Source: Bdellovibrio sp. (GTDB lineage: Bacteria; Bdellovibrionota; Bdellovibrionia; Bdellovibrionales; Bdellovibrionaceae). From it: DNA of 64,000 bases. Made by a program: the position numbers and the translations under genes. The notes under the pieces were generated by a model. It did no database searches, had not been told where the DNA came from, and was given only the letters and a program-made list of their open reading frames with translations. Of the stretch, positions 28,928 through 37,758 are shown one piece after another. The stretch covers positions 1-64,000 of the forward strand of contig JACMRL010000035.1 in the NCBI GenBank assembly GCA_014376435.1. Reading direction: 5' to 3'. Position 1 is the first letter of the stretch; each line of letters starts with the position of its first letter.

Positions 28928-30185
28928 TAGTGACCACCGTTTCTTGCTTCATTAATTCCGGAGTTACAAAAATAACCAGTTCCGTGCGGCTTTCGCGGTA
29001 ATCTTTGCTAGAGAATAAAGTTCCTAAAATAGGAATTTGGCTCAAGAATGGTAAGCCTTCACTGCTTTCGCCAGTTTCGTTTTTTAATAAGCCCGATAAA
29101 GCAATCGTTTGGCTTTTGATCAAATCAAAATGGCTAACCACGCGATGGGTATGAATGCCCGGGATGCCGTCGACCGTTGTGCTTTTATCTAAGCTAGAAA
29201 CTTCAGACTCAATTTGAATACTCATTTGTCCGATGGAATCAATCACAGGTTTAATTTTCATCCCAATCCCGTATTTTTTCCAAACGACATCATTTACTTT
29301 GAAATTAAGGATACGAATCGGAAATTCACCACCAGCAAAAAATTCTGCTTCTTTGCCGCTACGACAGATTAAAGTGGGTGAAGCTAAAACTTTAATGTTA
29401 CCTTGATTTTCACTGGCGACCGCCGCCATATCAATTGGTAAAACTTGGGCCGCGCCATCGATGATTTGTGCCGAGTAAGTTCCGGGATACTTAATACCAA
29501 GAGAGCGGCCAAATTCTTTTTTAATCTCTGTAATCTGTACGGCCACGCGAATATTATCAGCGATTTCAATTTTTTGTTTATTCTCGATGGCCAAAATCCC
29601 CATTTGCTGCAAAGTATTTTTATAATCTGTGGCGTAGTCTTTAGCACTAAATTGAATTTTCCAAGGTTCGCCAAACATGATTTTCAAAGGGGTTAAGCCT
29701 TTTTCGCGCAAATACTTTTCAATATGAACTGAAACCTTATGCTTTAACTTTTCGTCAAGCTGAACTGCCCAAAATAAAGATGATCCGTTTGTTCTGATCA
29801 AATCAATTACTTTTTCATAGTCGGCAAAGCGATAAAGTTTTCCTTTTAAACAAACAACTTCTTCACAGAAGTCGACTTGTAGACCCAAAAATTTTTTTGC
29901 AAGCTTGGTCCAATCATTAAAAGTTTTAAGTGAACCAATCGGTGTGCTGACCACGGTATAAGATTCATTATCTAACCGGATCTGTGTGCTGCCAATGCCC
30001 AGAGTTTTTAAATAAATCTGCGAACCACGGGTCTGCACGCCAATTAATTTAGGATTTTCAACCCATACTTTAGAAGCACGCTGCTTAACTAAGTGATCTT
30101 GACCCAGCTCAATCGTAATAATTTCTTTAGAGAAAACCAAGGTTTGGAAAACGAATAAAATAGTGAAGACGGCTGTATTTTTCAT
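28920..30185 (-). CDS. cpaC: Flp/Tad pilus secretin CpaC/RcpA
   Basis: 421 residues with a signal peptide (ending LVFSKE). The N-terminal pilus-formation domain spans about 20-95 (VWVENPKLIGVQT...). The C-terminal secretin domain runs from about residue 205 (VQITEIKKEFGRSLG) to the end, with the signature TELVIFVTPELM. It would form the outer-membrane channel for the Flp pilus. It sits between the kinase gene (62 bp upstream) and cpaF (8-bp overlap). Confidence 0.92.
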   Translation of the reverse strand: MKNTAVFTILFVFQTLVFSKEIITIELGQDHLVKQRASKVWVENPKLIGVQTRGSQIYLKTLGIGSTQIRLDNESYTVVSTPIGSLKTFNDWTKLAKKFLGLQVDFCEEVVCLKGKLYRFADYEKVIDLIRTNGSSLFWAVQLDEKLKHKVSVHIEKYLREKGLTPLKIMFGEPWKIQFSAKDYATDYKNTLQQMGILAIENKQKIEIADNIRVAVQITEIKKEFGRSLGIKYPGTYSAQIIDGAAQVLPIDMAAVASENQGNIKVLASPTLICRSGKEAEFFAGGEFPIRILNFKVNDVVWKKYGIGMKIKPVIDSIGQMSIQIESEVSSLDKSTTVDGIPGIHTHRVVSHFDLIKSQTIALSGLLKNETGESSEGLPFLSQIPILGTLFSSKDYRESRTELVIFVTPELMKQETVVTNE

Positions 30186-30247
30186 ACAGAGCGCTATTTC
30201 AAAAGCGAGCTCTAGCTTAGTGACTCATTAGGCTTATAAAGATTCGG

Positions 30248-31348
30248 CTAGCGGAATAAAAGTTCGACCAGAACTCCGCCGTCGTGATTAGTTACTTTAA
30301 GCTCGCCATTTTGAATTTTCATCAAGGTATGGCAGATTGTAAGTCCCAAGCCCATGCCGATCGAATGATTCATGATATTTTCATCAAGCTGAAAAGGTTT
30401 CATGATTTTTTCAATCGTTTGCGCAGAAATCTGCGGGCCTTTATTTTCAATCGCGATAATGATGCGGTAAGGGACATTTTGATAAACACGCACCGAGATT
30501 TCGCTATTGGCCACACCAAATTTGGTCGCATTGTGTAAAGCGCGGAAAAACGCGGTTTTAGATAACTGCGGATCAAGTTCGATTGTTTCTAATTCACTTT
30601 TCATGCGTAAAGTTTGAGTTTTAGAATTTAATAACTTACTAATGTCCGCCGGCATATCTTTTAAAAGTGATTCTACGTTAATCACATCTTTACGAGTCGG
30701 AATCAAACCAACTTCACCTTTTACGATCAATAATACGTCATCAATAATGCTTTTCAATTTCTCTGAAGAGCGCATGATCCGGTCCGTAAAAAGCTTTTGC
30801 TCGTCAGATAAAAGCGTTTCTTTCATCAAACTAGTAAAACTTAAAATCGTTGTCAGCGGAGTCTTTAATTCATGATTAATCAAAATCATAAACTGATTCT
30901 TTGCTTTATCTAAACTGCGTAAATCATCTAAAGCTTTTTCTAAAGCCTTATTTTTTTCTTTCAGTTCATTTTTTAAATTATATTTTTCGTAACCTTGATC
31001 AACCGTATTTAAAAGATCAACCGGGTCCCAAGGTTTAGTTAGATAGCGATAAATCTGGCCTTTGTTTACGGCACCAATGACCGATTCAATATCTGTGTAG
31101 CCCGTTAATAAAATTCGTACACTGTCTGGATGTGAGACAATCGACTTTTCTAAAAATTCGACCCCAGTAATCAAAGGCATGCGTTGATCCGAAATGATAA
31201 CGGCTAGGTCTGGCTGATTGTCTAGGATGTTGAATGCTTCTTCGGGTGTTGAGGCCTTCAAGACGTTGTAAGAACGTCTAAAAATACGCTCTAAAGCGTC
31301 TAGGTTGTCGGTCTCGTCATCTAAACAAAGCAGATAAGGTTTTTCCAT
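30248..31348 (-). CDS. Receiver-histidine kinase hybrid protein
   Basis: 366 residues, no membrane segment. The N-terminal receiver domain (1-120) has Asp10/Asp11, phospho-acceptor Asp54 (ISDQRMP), Thr82 and Lys105. A coiled-coil linker leads to a HisKA domain with His159 (NHELKTPLTTILS). A HATPase domain ends with GMGLGLTICHTLM. This order (receiver first) fits a soluble kinase driven by an upstream phosphodonor rather than by its own sensor. It lies directly upstream of cpaC-cpaF on the same strand and could control pilus assembly, which is inference from position only. Confidence 0.9.
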   Translation of the reverse strand: MEKPYLLCLDDETDNLDALERIFRRSYNVLKASTPEEAFNILDNQPDLAVIISDQRMPLITGVEFLEKSIVSHPDSVRILLTGYTDIESVIGAVNKGQIYRYLTKPWDPVDLLNTVDQGYEKYNLKNELKEKNKALEKALDDLRSLDKAKNQFMILINHELKTPLTTILSFTSLMKETLLSDEQKLFTDRIMRSSEKLKSIIDDVLLIVKGEVGLIPTRKDVINVESLLKDMPADISKLLNSKTQTLRMKSELETIELDPQLSKTAFFRALHNATKFGVANSEISVRVYQNVPYRIIIAIENKGPQISAQTIEKIMKPFQLDENIMNHSIGMGLGLTICHTLMKIQNGELKVTNHDGGVLVELLFR

Positions 31349-31375
31349 TGAGCTTACTTTATCGAGAGATTTTGT

Positions 31376-31411
31376 CTTAGGTCTAGATTTAAGTGCAATT
31401 TCTGACCTAAG
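31376..31411. repeat. 8-bp inverted repeat in the divergent kinase/secreted-protein interval
   Basis: CTTAGGTC (31376-31383) and GACCTAAG (31404-31411) form a perfect inverted repeat with 20 bp between. It lies in the 134-bp interval between the kinase gene and the Gly/Gln-rich gene. It could be a regulator site, but no protein is implied. Confidence 0.4.
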
Positions 31412-31482
31412 GCTATTTTTGATTATAGAAAACCAGTCAAAGTGTCGAAGAGTGATACGATCATCAATATTAGGAGACAGCT

Positions 31483-33618
31483 ATGTCGCTAAAAAATCTA
31501 GTGAATTTCGTTTTTGCAACCTCTGCAATTTTGTCGGGACTTGTGTTTACAAACCAAGCTCACGCGCAGTTTCAGGGTTCCGTTCAAGGATCTGCCGGCT
31601 TGTACGGTTCAGGTTATTACGGTGGAACTCAAGCATGTCCTTACAACGTGAAAACGGGTAGCGGCGCAGTCGACATGAGTGATAAAGAAAAATCCGAACG
31701 CGCAACTTTAAAGAAATTAAAATCAGATTTAGTTTCTAAAGAAGCCGCCGTCGAAAAAGCCACCGATAAATTAGATGTATTAAGAGAAAAACTTTCTAAG
31801 CACTTAGTTTCTGACGTACTTGAATTTTTACTTTCAGTTCACATTGAAAATGGGAAAGAATGTTCTCAATACGTAACTCATCCAACTAATCGTTCTTGCT
31901 TACCTAACACCCCCCCTCCTCCTGCAGCTCCAGCGGCGGCAGTCACTGCAGAATCAGCGGCAAAAGGTAAAGCAGAAGGCGGCGGTCCGTCACAGCAATC
32001 TGAATTAACAAAAAATAATGATCAAGCTCAATCTAAAAATACAGATTGTGGCAAATTAGCCGATGGAATTCCGAAATCAATCCGTAACTCTTGGATTACG
32101 CAAGATTCAAAAGGAAACGTTGGCGGATATTGTATTGGCGATTCTACTTCGAATTCAGGTTCGGTCGATTTATCTATTTGTGATGATGCTAATTTAAAAC
32201 CAGCAAAAGATTCAGGAAATAAATATAAAGCTTCGGCATCTACTGTAGAATGTAAAAAGTCTTTAGCTGATTATCGCAAAGTTCGTATGGAACAAGGTAA
32301 TGCGGCTGATCGCGTTGCTTATCTAGAAGCGAAAATCGAAGAGCAAGAAGAAAAAATTGAAACAACTCGTGAAAGATATAAATCAAGAAAATCAGTTGAA
32401 GCTAATTGTCCTCAGTGTGAGGAAGAGGCTCGTGGTTACGCTTACGAAGCTCCAAAAAAAGATTGGACTTCGGTTTTAGTTAACGGTGCTTTAGCAGTTG
32501 GTGCTTACGCGTACGGAAGAAGTTACGATAAAGCAGCGATGGAATACGATGCTCAAATGGGTTACCAAGTTAGACAAGGTAACGGAACCGGTATTGGTTT
32601 AGCCGCACCATTTATTTTAGCAGGAGTTTACGGTGCTACGCAAAGCGGAGTTGGCCAAGGTTCATTTGGTTGCGCAGCTGGCGTTAATGGAACCGGCAAT
32701 GTATACGGAGCTAACGGTGGCTTAAACGGTGTTGGTAACAATGCTTACGGTCCGTTTGCAAACGGGGCGGCCGGTCTTGGTGGAGCATTTGGTTATCCAA
32801 ATAATATGTACGGTAACGTTCTAGGCGGCGGCGCATACAATCCTGGTTTTAATGGTAACGGAACATTTAATGGTCCTGGATCGCTAAATGGCAGTTCAGG
32901 ATTAGCGTTATGTTTTACTTGGCCATGTCCACAACAAGGTGGATTGGGTGCAGGCTTAGGCGGTCAGATGGGCGGACAATTTAGTGTCGGTCCATTCGGT
33001 GGACAAAATGGATTAGGCGGACAATTAGGTGCAAACGGCCTTTACGGTAACGGCGGCCCGTTCGGAAATCCATATGGAAATTCAGGCGGTCAACTTGGTG
33101 GCAACTTAGGTGGACAATTCGGCGGCCCATTTGGACAAGCCGGTTTAGGTGGTCAAGCAGGATTAGGTGGTCCCTTCGGAGGACAAAATGGATTAGGCGG
33201 ACAGTTCGGCCTTGGAAATTCACAATACCAAATGCAGTTGATGCAGCAACAGCAACAAATGTTACAGCAGCAACAAATGCAACAGCAGCAGTTAGCGCAA
33301 TATTATCAAGCGCAAGCGCAAGCTCAGCAGCAGCAATTAGTCAGACAACAACAAGTTCAGCAGCAGGCTCAGCAAGTGCAGCAAGAGATCTCTTCCTTAC
33401 AGATGCGCTTACAGATGCTTTACTCAAGCGCGTACTCTGGCGGTGGCGGTGGTGGTGGATCTCTTTACGGTGGTACAGGCTTAGTCAATGGAAATGGCGG
33501 CTATGCGGGTGGAATCAATGGCTCGTTTAACTTTGGCGCGGGTGCAGGTTACAACACGGGCACGGGTTACACACCAATCGGTACAACAATTAATAATACG
33601 ACGAATCGAAGCCGTTAA
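31483..33618 (+). CDS. Secreted coiled-coil protein with Gly-rich and poly-Gln regions
   Basis: 711 residues, good ribosome site (AGGAGA). Signal peptide ends ...QAHAQ (about residue 29). The mature protein has Lys/Glu coiled-coil segments (about 65-110 and 270-305), several cysteines including a CPQC motif near residue 308, and a hydrophobic stretch near 330-345. A Gly/Asn/Phe-rich repeat region follows (about 385-575; units like GLGGQFG), then a Gln-rich stretch (about 580-640) and a Gly-rich tail. No family recognised. The composition suggests a flexible or self-associating cell-surface or periplasmic protein. A strong terminator follows. Confidence 0.75.
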   Translation: MSLKNLVNFVFATSAILSGLVFTNQAHAQFQGSVQGSAGLYGSGYYGGTQACPYNVKTGSGAVDMSDKEKSERATLKKLKSDLVSKEAAVEKATDKLDVLREKLSKHLVSDVLEFLLSVHIENGKECSQYVTHPTNRSCLPNTPPPPAAPAAAVTAESAAKGKAEGGGPSQQSELTKNNDQAQSKNTDCGKLADGIPKSIRNSWITQDSKGNVGGYCIGDSTSNSGSVDLSICDDANLKPAKDSGNKYKASASTVECKKSLADYRKVRMEQGNAADRVAYLEAKIEEQEEKIETTRERYKSRKSVEANCPQCEEEARGYAYEAPKKDWTSVLVNGALAVGAYAYGRSYDKAAMEYDAQMGYQVRQGNGTGIGLAAPFILAGVYGATQSGVGQGSFGCAAGVNGTGNVYGANGGLNGVGNNAYGPFANGAAGLGGAFGYPNNMYGNVLGGGAYNPGFNGNGTFNGPGSLNGSSGLALCFTWPCPQQGGLGAGLGGQMGGQFSVGPFGGQNGLGGQLGANGLYGNGGPFGNPYGNSGGQLGGNLGGQFGGPFGQAGLGGQAGLGGPFGGQNGLGGQFGLGNSQYQMQLMQQQQQMLQQQQMQQQQLAQYYQAQAQAQQQQLVRQQQVQQQAQQVQQEISSLQMRLQMLYSSAYSGGGGGGGSLYGGTGLVNGNGGYAGGINGSFNFGAGAGYNTGTGYTPIGTTINNTTNRSR

Positions 33619-33640
33619 ATTAAATTTTTAGAAAAAAATC

Positions 33641-33677
33641 AAAAAAGAGACTAGTTAAAGCTAGTCTCTTTTTTTTT
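33641..33677 (+). terminator. Strong intrinsic terminator after the Gly/Gln-rich gene
   Basis: AAAAAAGAGACTAG, a 6-nt loop (TTAAAG), and CTAGTCTC followed by nine or more Ts. The perfect stem extends into A/T pairing, so it can work in both directions. It lies 22 bp after the stop at 33618 and just before the amidohydrolase start. Confidence 0.93.
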
Positions 33678-33685
33678 ATTCGTTT

Positions 33686-35014
33686 ATGAATAGGAATATG
33701 ATTCAGACAATTAAAAATTGTTACGACAGCCACATTCATTTTTTAGCGATTGGCCAAGTGGCTGCCGGATTACAATTACAATCCTTAGCTTCTGAATTAG
33801 AAATTCAAAATATACAAATTAAACCACAGTACTACCGTGAAAGTTGGATCCAAGGATTTGGATGGGATCAAAACAAGTGGAGTTCAAAAAAATTTCCGCA
33901 TAAAAAAACGCTCGATCAAATTTTTCCTGACACACCCGTTTTTTTATCACGCGTTGATGGCCATGCCTCATGGATTAATTCAAAGGCCGTCGATGCTCTA
34001 ACAAAAAAAGGCTACGACTTTTCCAAAAATCCCGTTGGTGGAACGATTGCGCGTGATGAACAGGGTGAAGTAACCGGCGTATTATTTGATCAAGCCCATA
34101 TCAACGCTTTATTGATGATGCCGCATTTTACCGATGCGCAAACAAAAGCTCATTTTGAAATATCACAGAAGCTACTAAATCAAGGTGGCTTCACGCACGC
34201 CCGCGATTTATCAATGAATTTAAATTCGTGGCAAATTCTATCGCAAATGTCGGATGATAAAAAAATTAGTGTTTGTGTAGATAGTTTTGTGACTGCAGAA
34301 AACCTTGGGGATTTACCGCGAGTCTTAAACGAAATCAGTGCGATGAAAAAAAATCCCAGCCCGTTTTTAAAAATTCACGGGGTTAAATTATTCGTCGATG
34401 GATCACTAGGTTCAAAGACCGCTTTTTTATCGCAAAACTATTTGCAGAGCGAAACTCATGGAATGATGAGCTGGGCAACTGACGAAATCAAACAAGCTTT
34501 AAAAATGATCTGGCAAAGTAAATTAGAAGTAGCGATTCATACAATCGGCGATCAAGCCGTGCACGAAGTTGTATTGGCGGCCCGCCAGGTTTCGGCGGAA
34601 GGAATTTTAGGCCGTTTACATTTGGAGCACGTACAAATCGTGCGACCTGAAACAATTCAACTGATGAAGCCCTTACATATCACTTGTCATATGCAGCCTT
34701 GTCATTGGCTCAGTGATCATTCTTGGTTACCAGAAGTTTTACCTGTAGATTTACTTAAAAATTTATTTCCATGGGAAGCTTTAAGAAAAAATAAAATCGC
34801 TTTCGACTTCGGTAGCGATGCTCCGATTGAACCTTCTTTGCTTTTAAGAAACCTTCAGGCTTTACAATTAAGTGCACAAAAATCGATTCCAGCTTTAGCA
34901 GATGACTGGAAAAAATATCATGCTCATTGCGATTTAAAATGGACAAATAGTTGGACTGAATTCGATGAAAGCTCAATCCGCCAAGTGTACTTTGACGGAC
35001 AGCCTTTGTTATAA
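33686..35014 (+). CDS. YtcJ-like amidohydrolase (amidohydrolase family 3), N-terminally trimmed
   Basis: 442 residues. Metal-site motifs: DSHIH at 14-18, then AIHTIGDQAVHEV, HLEHVQ and FDFGSDAPIE, giving the expected His/His/His/His/Asp set. Members of this family are normally about 530-550 residues, with an N-terminal beta-sandwich segment before DSHIH and its partner at the C-terminus. Here only 13 residues precede the motif, and an in-frame stop lies upstream. It may be a streamlined enzyme; the substrate is unknown. ATG 33698 is an alternative start. Confidence 0.8.
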   Translation: MNRNMIQTIKNCYDSHIHFLAIGQVAAGLQLQSLASELEIQNIQIKPQYYRESWIQGFGWDQNKWSSKKFPHKKTLDQIFPDTPVFLSRVDGHASWINSKAVDALTKKGYDFSKNPVGGTIARDEQGEVTGVLFDQAHINALLMMPHFTDAQTKAHFEISQKLLNQGGFTHARDLSMNLNSWQILSQMSDDKKISVCVDSFVTAENLGDLPRVLNEISAMKKNPSPFLKIHGVKLFVDGSLGSKTAFLSQNYLQSETHGMMSWATDEIKQALKMIWQSKLEVAIHTIGDQAVHEVVLAARQVSAEGILGRLHLEHVQIVRPETIQLMKPLHITCHMQPCHWLSDHSWLPEVLPVDLLKNLFPWEALRKNKIAFDFGSDAPIEPSLLLRNLQALQLSAQKSIPALADDWKKYHAHCDLKWTNSWTEFDESSIRQVYFDGQPLL

Positions 35015-35827
35015 TTAAAACTGAAATTGAACTTCGTAATGGTTTAGTAGCAATACGGCGCCCAGAACGACGGCTCCGGTAACAATCCATTTTTTATTAT
35101 TACTTAAGGTTTGCGTAACTGATTTTGAAGCGGCCGAAACACCTTCCGAAAAAGAACAATGCCCGACGGCCAAAGGCTGCCAGCCCACGATATTAAGATC
35201 TTTAGTTAGTTGGGCGCTTTCACAAGCTCCCGTCAGTAGCGAAACTTGCGAATCGGTTATTTTTGAGCGGGTTGAAATTTCTTCGGGAAGCGAAGCATAT
35301 TTAATAAATACGCCCGGAACTTTTAACAAGCTTGATTTAAAATTTTTAAAATCATCTTGCGTCATTTTTTTCTTAAAAAAGATCACAAAACTTTCAACGG
35401 CAACAGGGTTAGGAATTTTCGTTAAAAAATCTTTAATTTTTTTTAACTCGGTTTCAAGCATTGTTAATTGGTTTTTATTTGCAATAAGTTCTTTTACTTG
35501 AGTAGTTAGCTTTAAAGCCATTTCAAGCTGCTCTTCCGAAAGCATTTCGTTTTGTAAAACGGTCGTTAGCGATTTTGCGTAATTTTGAATATAAACATTC
35601 GCAGAAAGGTCAATTGAGTTTACCAACTCATCGAACTGTGGTGTTTCTTTTGCGACATAGCGGTCAAAAAAAAATTTATCTGTGCAAACGTAAGAATTTT
35701 TTTCGCAAGACTCGCGGTAAGTTAAAAATGGAACATTAGCTTCGGGCACTAATAAGGTATCCGCAAAGCAAACTTGATTAACTAGCATTAAAAAAAATGA
35801 CATCATTAAAATAATTAGAAAATTCAT
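35015..35827 (-). CDS. Secreted protein of unknown function, last gene of the pilin block
   Basis: 270 residues from ATG 35827, chosen because AAAGGAGGA lies directly upstream; a longer frame exists. Signal peptide (MNFLIILMMS...CFAD), then an alpha-helical, partly coiled periplasmic domain with Cys pairs. A C-terminal membrane helix (about 245-262) is followed by a short aromatic tail. It starts one base after the CpaB-like gene stop, so it belongs to the Tad operon by position, though no Tad family was recognised. Confidence 0.65.
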   Translation of the reverse strand: MNFLIILMMSFFLMLVNQVCFADTLLVPEANVPFLTYRESCEKNSYVCTDKFFFDRYVAKETPQFDELVNSIDLSANVYIQNYAKSLTTVLQNEMLSEEQLEMALKLTTQVKELIANKNQLTMLETELKKIKDFLTKIPNPVAVESFVIFFKKKMTQDDFKNFKSSLLKVPGVFIKYASLPEEISTRSKITDSQVSLLTGACESAQLTKDLNIVGWQPLAVGHCSFSEGVSAASKSVTQTLSNNKKWIVTGAVVLGAVLLLNHYEVQFQF

Positions 35828-35828
35828 C

Positions 35829-36305
35829 TTATCCTCCTTTGTAATATTCAATAGCGATTGGCTTTGCTAAAACTTCTTCTTTTTGTTCTACATCCGTTTT
35901 GCGGTTTTGAACCACCGCCCAGAACGGGCCGGCCACTTTCATAATATCTTTTGATAAATATTCTGGAACTAAAACCGCATACTGTTGTGGATTCAGCGGA
36001 GCGCGCAAAATTTTAATTTTACCCGCAATCCGGCGTGAGCCTCGTTCACTCGGTGAGCCTGCGTACAAATCAATAACTCCGTACTGGTCAATTAAGGCTG
36101 AAATGGTATCGATGTTAGAAAGTTCGATCGGCACCAGTACGAAGCCTTTAGGAATCAACGTATCGGCATAAACTTTTTCAATCGACGGAGCCTTCACATC
36201 GTCAGATTTTTTATTAAGTAAAATAAATGCCGCAATAAAAATAAAGAATGCGATGAACAAGGGTCTATTCTTTTGCGTTAAAGTTTTGATATTTATTTTT
36301 TTCAT
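35829..36305 (-). CDS. CpaB/RcpC-like Flp pilus assembly protein
   Basis: 158 residues from ATG 36305, supported by AGGATTTACAGG upstream. One N-terminal transmembrane helix (about 14-32) is followed by a periplasmic region with the pattern IPKGFVLVPIELSNID...YGVIDLYAG. This resembles the RcpC/CpaB domain (G..lvpi.l...G..vDv). It is shorter than typical CpaB, so assignment is tentative. It overlaps the small TadE-like gene by 41 bp. Confidence 0.6.
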   Translation of the reverse strand: MKKINIKTLTQKNRPLFIAFFIFIAAFILLNKKSDDVKAPSIEKVYADTLIPKGFVLVPIELSNIDTISALIDQYGVIDLYAGSPSERGSRRIAGKIKILRAPLNPQQYAVLVPEYLSKDIMKVAGPFWAVVQNRKTDVEQKEEVLAKPIAIEYYKGG

Positions 36306-36462
36306 CCTGTAAATCCTTTCTATATTTGGAAAGCCGGTATTGGCTGGATTGGTTTTTCTGGTGATCAATCATGATCTGAAAGCCGATCAAGATTGAGGTG
36401 ATTATTAAAAGCAAAAAGACAGATTCAATTAGAACTTGCCCGCGTTGATTTCGACCGACCAT
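36265..36462 (-). CDS. Small TadE-like pseudopilin
   Basis: 65 residues from ATG 36462, behind AAGGAAACC. An N-terminal GQVLIESVFLLLIITSILIG has the Gly-x-x-x-x-Glu pattern of TadE-type and pilin-like leaders, followed by a short charged tail. It overlaps its neighbours at both ends (34 and 41 bp), typical of this compact pilus cluster. Confidence 0.65.
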   Translation of the reverse strand: MVGRNQRGQVLIESVFLLLIITSILIGFQIMIDHQKNQSSQYRLSKYRKDLQDEKNKYQNFNAKE

Positions 36463-37148
36463 TGGTTTCCTTTCTTGTTTGGACCCGCACCGCATGTAAA
36501 TTCAAACTGGTTGGCCGAGTCTATTATTCGCTGCGGAGCTTGTTTTGTTCGATACGAGTGTTGCCAAGTTAAGACCAATTTTTGCGCCGTCTTGTAATCA
36601 GAAGTAAGTCCGTAGTTGGGAGCTAAATCTTCGAAATCCGGTTCCACTGCCACCTGCGCTGCATGGCTTACGTACATCGCGCTAAAGCTAGTCAGGTAGA
36701 ATTGCCAGATTGAACCCATTTCTTGAAGATGCATTTGAATTTTTAAAAGCATCGCCGCCGTTGCTAGTTGAGATTTGAAATGAGCGGTCTTTATAATTGT
36801 TTTTTGAATTCCATCTAAAACTTGCTGTTGTTCACGAATTGAAGCAATTTGCGCCAGGGCAGCCGCGATAGCGACCGGATTACCCGCCGAAGTAAGCAAT
36901 TGAGCTTCGGCCGCTATTAGACGTAGACGAAGTGTAGTCGATAGTGGATTTAATTGAAAAAGTTTTTTTTCAAAGCCAATCATTTCTTTCTGTAGCTCAA
37001 TACTTTGTAGAATGCAGGTACTGCGCACGCGACTTTTTATCTGAATTAAATATCCAGTTAGCGCAAATGTACCGTAGATTAAAAATAATAATGGAAGAAT
37101 CGTCAAAGCTAAGACAGCACCCGAGCCCCGATTATTATTAAGGAACAT
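36429..37148 (-). CDS. TadG/TadE-like pilus-associated membrane protein
   Basis: 239 residues from ATG 37148 (a TTG three codons earlier is possible). An N-terminal NNNRGSGAVLALTILPLLFLIYG forms one membrane helix like the leader of Tad minor proteins. A long helical periplasmic part and a C-terminal region with one Cys follow. No strict family signature; called by position between TadE-like genes. It overlaps the preceding TadE-like gene by 11 bp. Confidence 0.6.
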   Translation of the reverse strand: MFLNNNRGSGAVLALTILPLLFLIYGTFALTGYLIQIKSRVRSTCILQSIELQKEMIGFEKKLFQLNPLSTTLRLRLIAAEAQLLTSAGNPVAIAAALAQIASIREQQQVLDGIQKTIIKTAHFKSQLATAAMLLKIQMHLQEMGSIWQFYLTSFSAMYVSHAAQVAVEPDFEDLAPNYGLTSDYKTAQKLVLTWQHSYRTKQAPQRIIDSANQFEFTCGAGPNKKGNQWSVEINAGKF

Positions 37149-37470
37149 CAAGTTCAAGCGCTAGCTCGCTTTCTTTTTGAAAAATTTTTCCTAAGTCGGT
37201 GTTTGCGTAAAGTTGAATGTAAGAATAATCATTGGTAGTTCTAAAAACTAAATTCACATTTTTTAGATTAAAATCGTTCAAGCTAGCTTGAAGCTTATGA
37301 CGGCACGAAGGCCTTCGCTGAAGTTCGCAAAGGTGAGCCGACTCGATCAGTTCGCCAATTACAATATTCATTTGAATCGCCAGGCCAATGCGAACGGTGA
37401 AAAGTATCGTCGTCATTAAAAATAGGCCAAAAATACTTAGCTCGACCGCCGCCTGGCCTTTTTGGTTCAT
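37138..37470 (-). CDS. TadE-like pseudopilin
   Basis: 110 residues. The leader MNQKGQAAVELSIFGLFLMT has the TadE pattern, with Gly-Gln at the likely prepilin-peptidase site and Glu five residues into the mature protein. Two cysteines (CELQRRPSC) may form a disulfide. The start overlaps the pilin stop (TAATG), so it is translated with the pilin. Confidence 0.85.
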   Translation of the reverse strand: MNQKGQAAVELSIFGLFLMTTILFTVRIGLAIQMNIVIGELIESAHLCELQRRPSCRHKLQASLNDFNLKNVNLVFRTTNDYSYIQLYANTDLGKIFQKESELALELDVP

Positions 37471-37733
37471 TATCTGGCGCCGTCCATAAAATTTGAAAGA
37501 TCTTTGCGATTGGTATTGCTGACATTATCAAGATCTAGCTTCTCAGTTTTTTTAGCTCCCATGGCCCGGTTGATGTTTTCGTATTGCTTCGTTACGTTTT
37601 GACCAACGACTTTAACGACGCCGATGGTACCCACGGCAATCAAGGCGACCAGAATCATATATTCGATCATGCCTTGGCCCTTGTTATTAAGCTTGCGGGG
37701 TAATTGAACTTTGGTTGTTTTGATTTTAGACAT
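37470..37733 (-). CDS. flp: Flp/Fap-type pilin
   Basis: 87 residues: a basic leader, the processing site KGQGMIEYMIL (cleavage expected after a Gly, mature Glu near +5, Tyr after it), one hydrophobic helix (LVALIAVGTIGVVKVVG) and a polar tail. This is the structural subunit of the Flp pilus made by the Tad machinery. The ribosome site GGAGG is the 3' arm of a hairpin immediately upstream. First gene of the pilin block. Confidence 0.93.
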   Translation of the reverse strand: MSKIKTTKVQLPRKLNNKGQGMIEYMILVALIAVGTIGVVKVVGQNVTKQYENINRAMGAKKTEKLDLDNVSNTNRKDLSNFMDGAR

Positions 37734-37758
37734 AAAAAAAGCCTCCTGAGTGGAGGCT
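37734..37758 (-). terminator. Terminator/attenuator hairpin overlapping the flp ribosome site
   Basis: The stem AGCCTCC-loop-GGAGGCT is followed by TTTTTTT and then the pilin ATG. It fits an intrinsic terminator for the upstream Lys/Ala-rich gene (stop at 37818). GGAGG is also the only good ribosome site for flp, so full termination or full folding would both silence the pilin. Confidence 0.75.
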
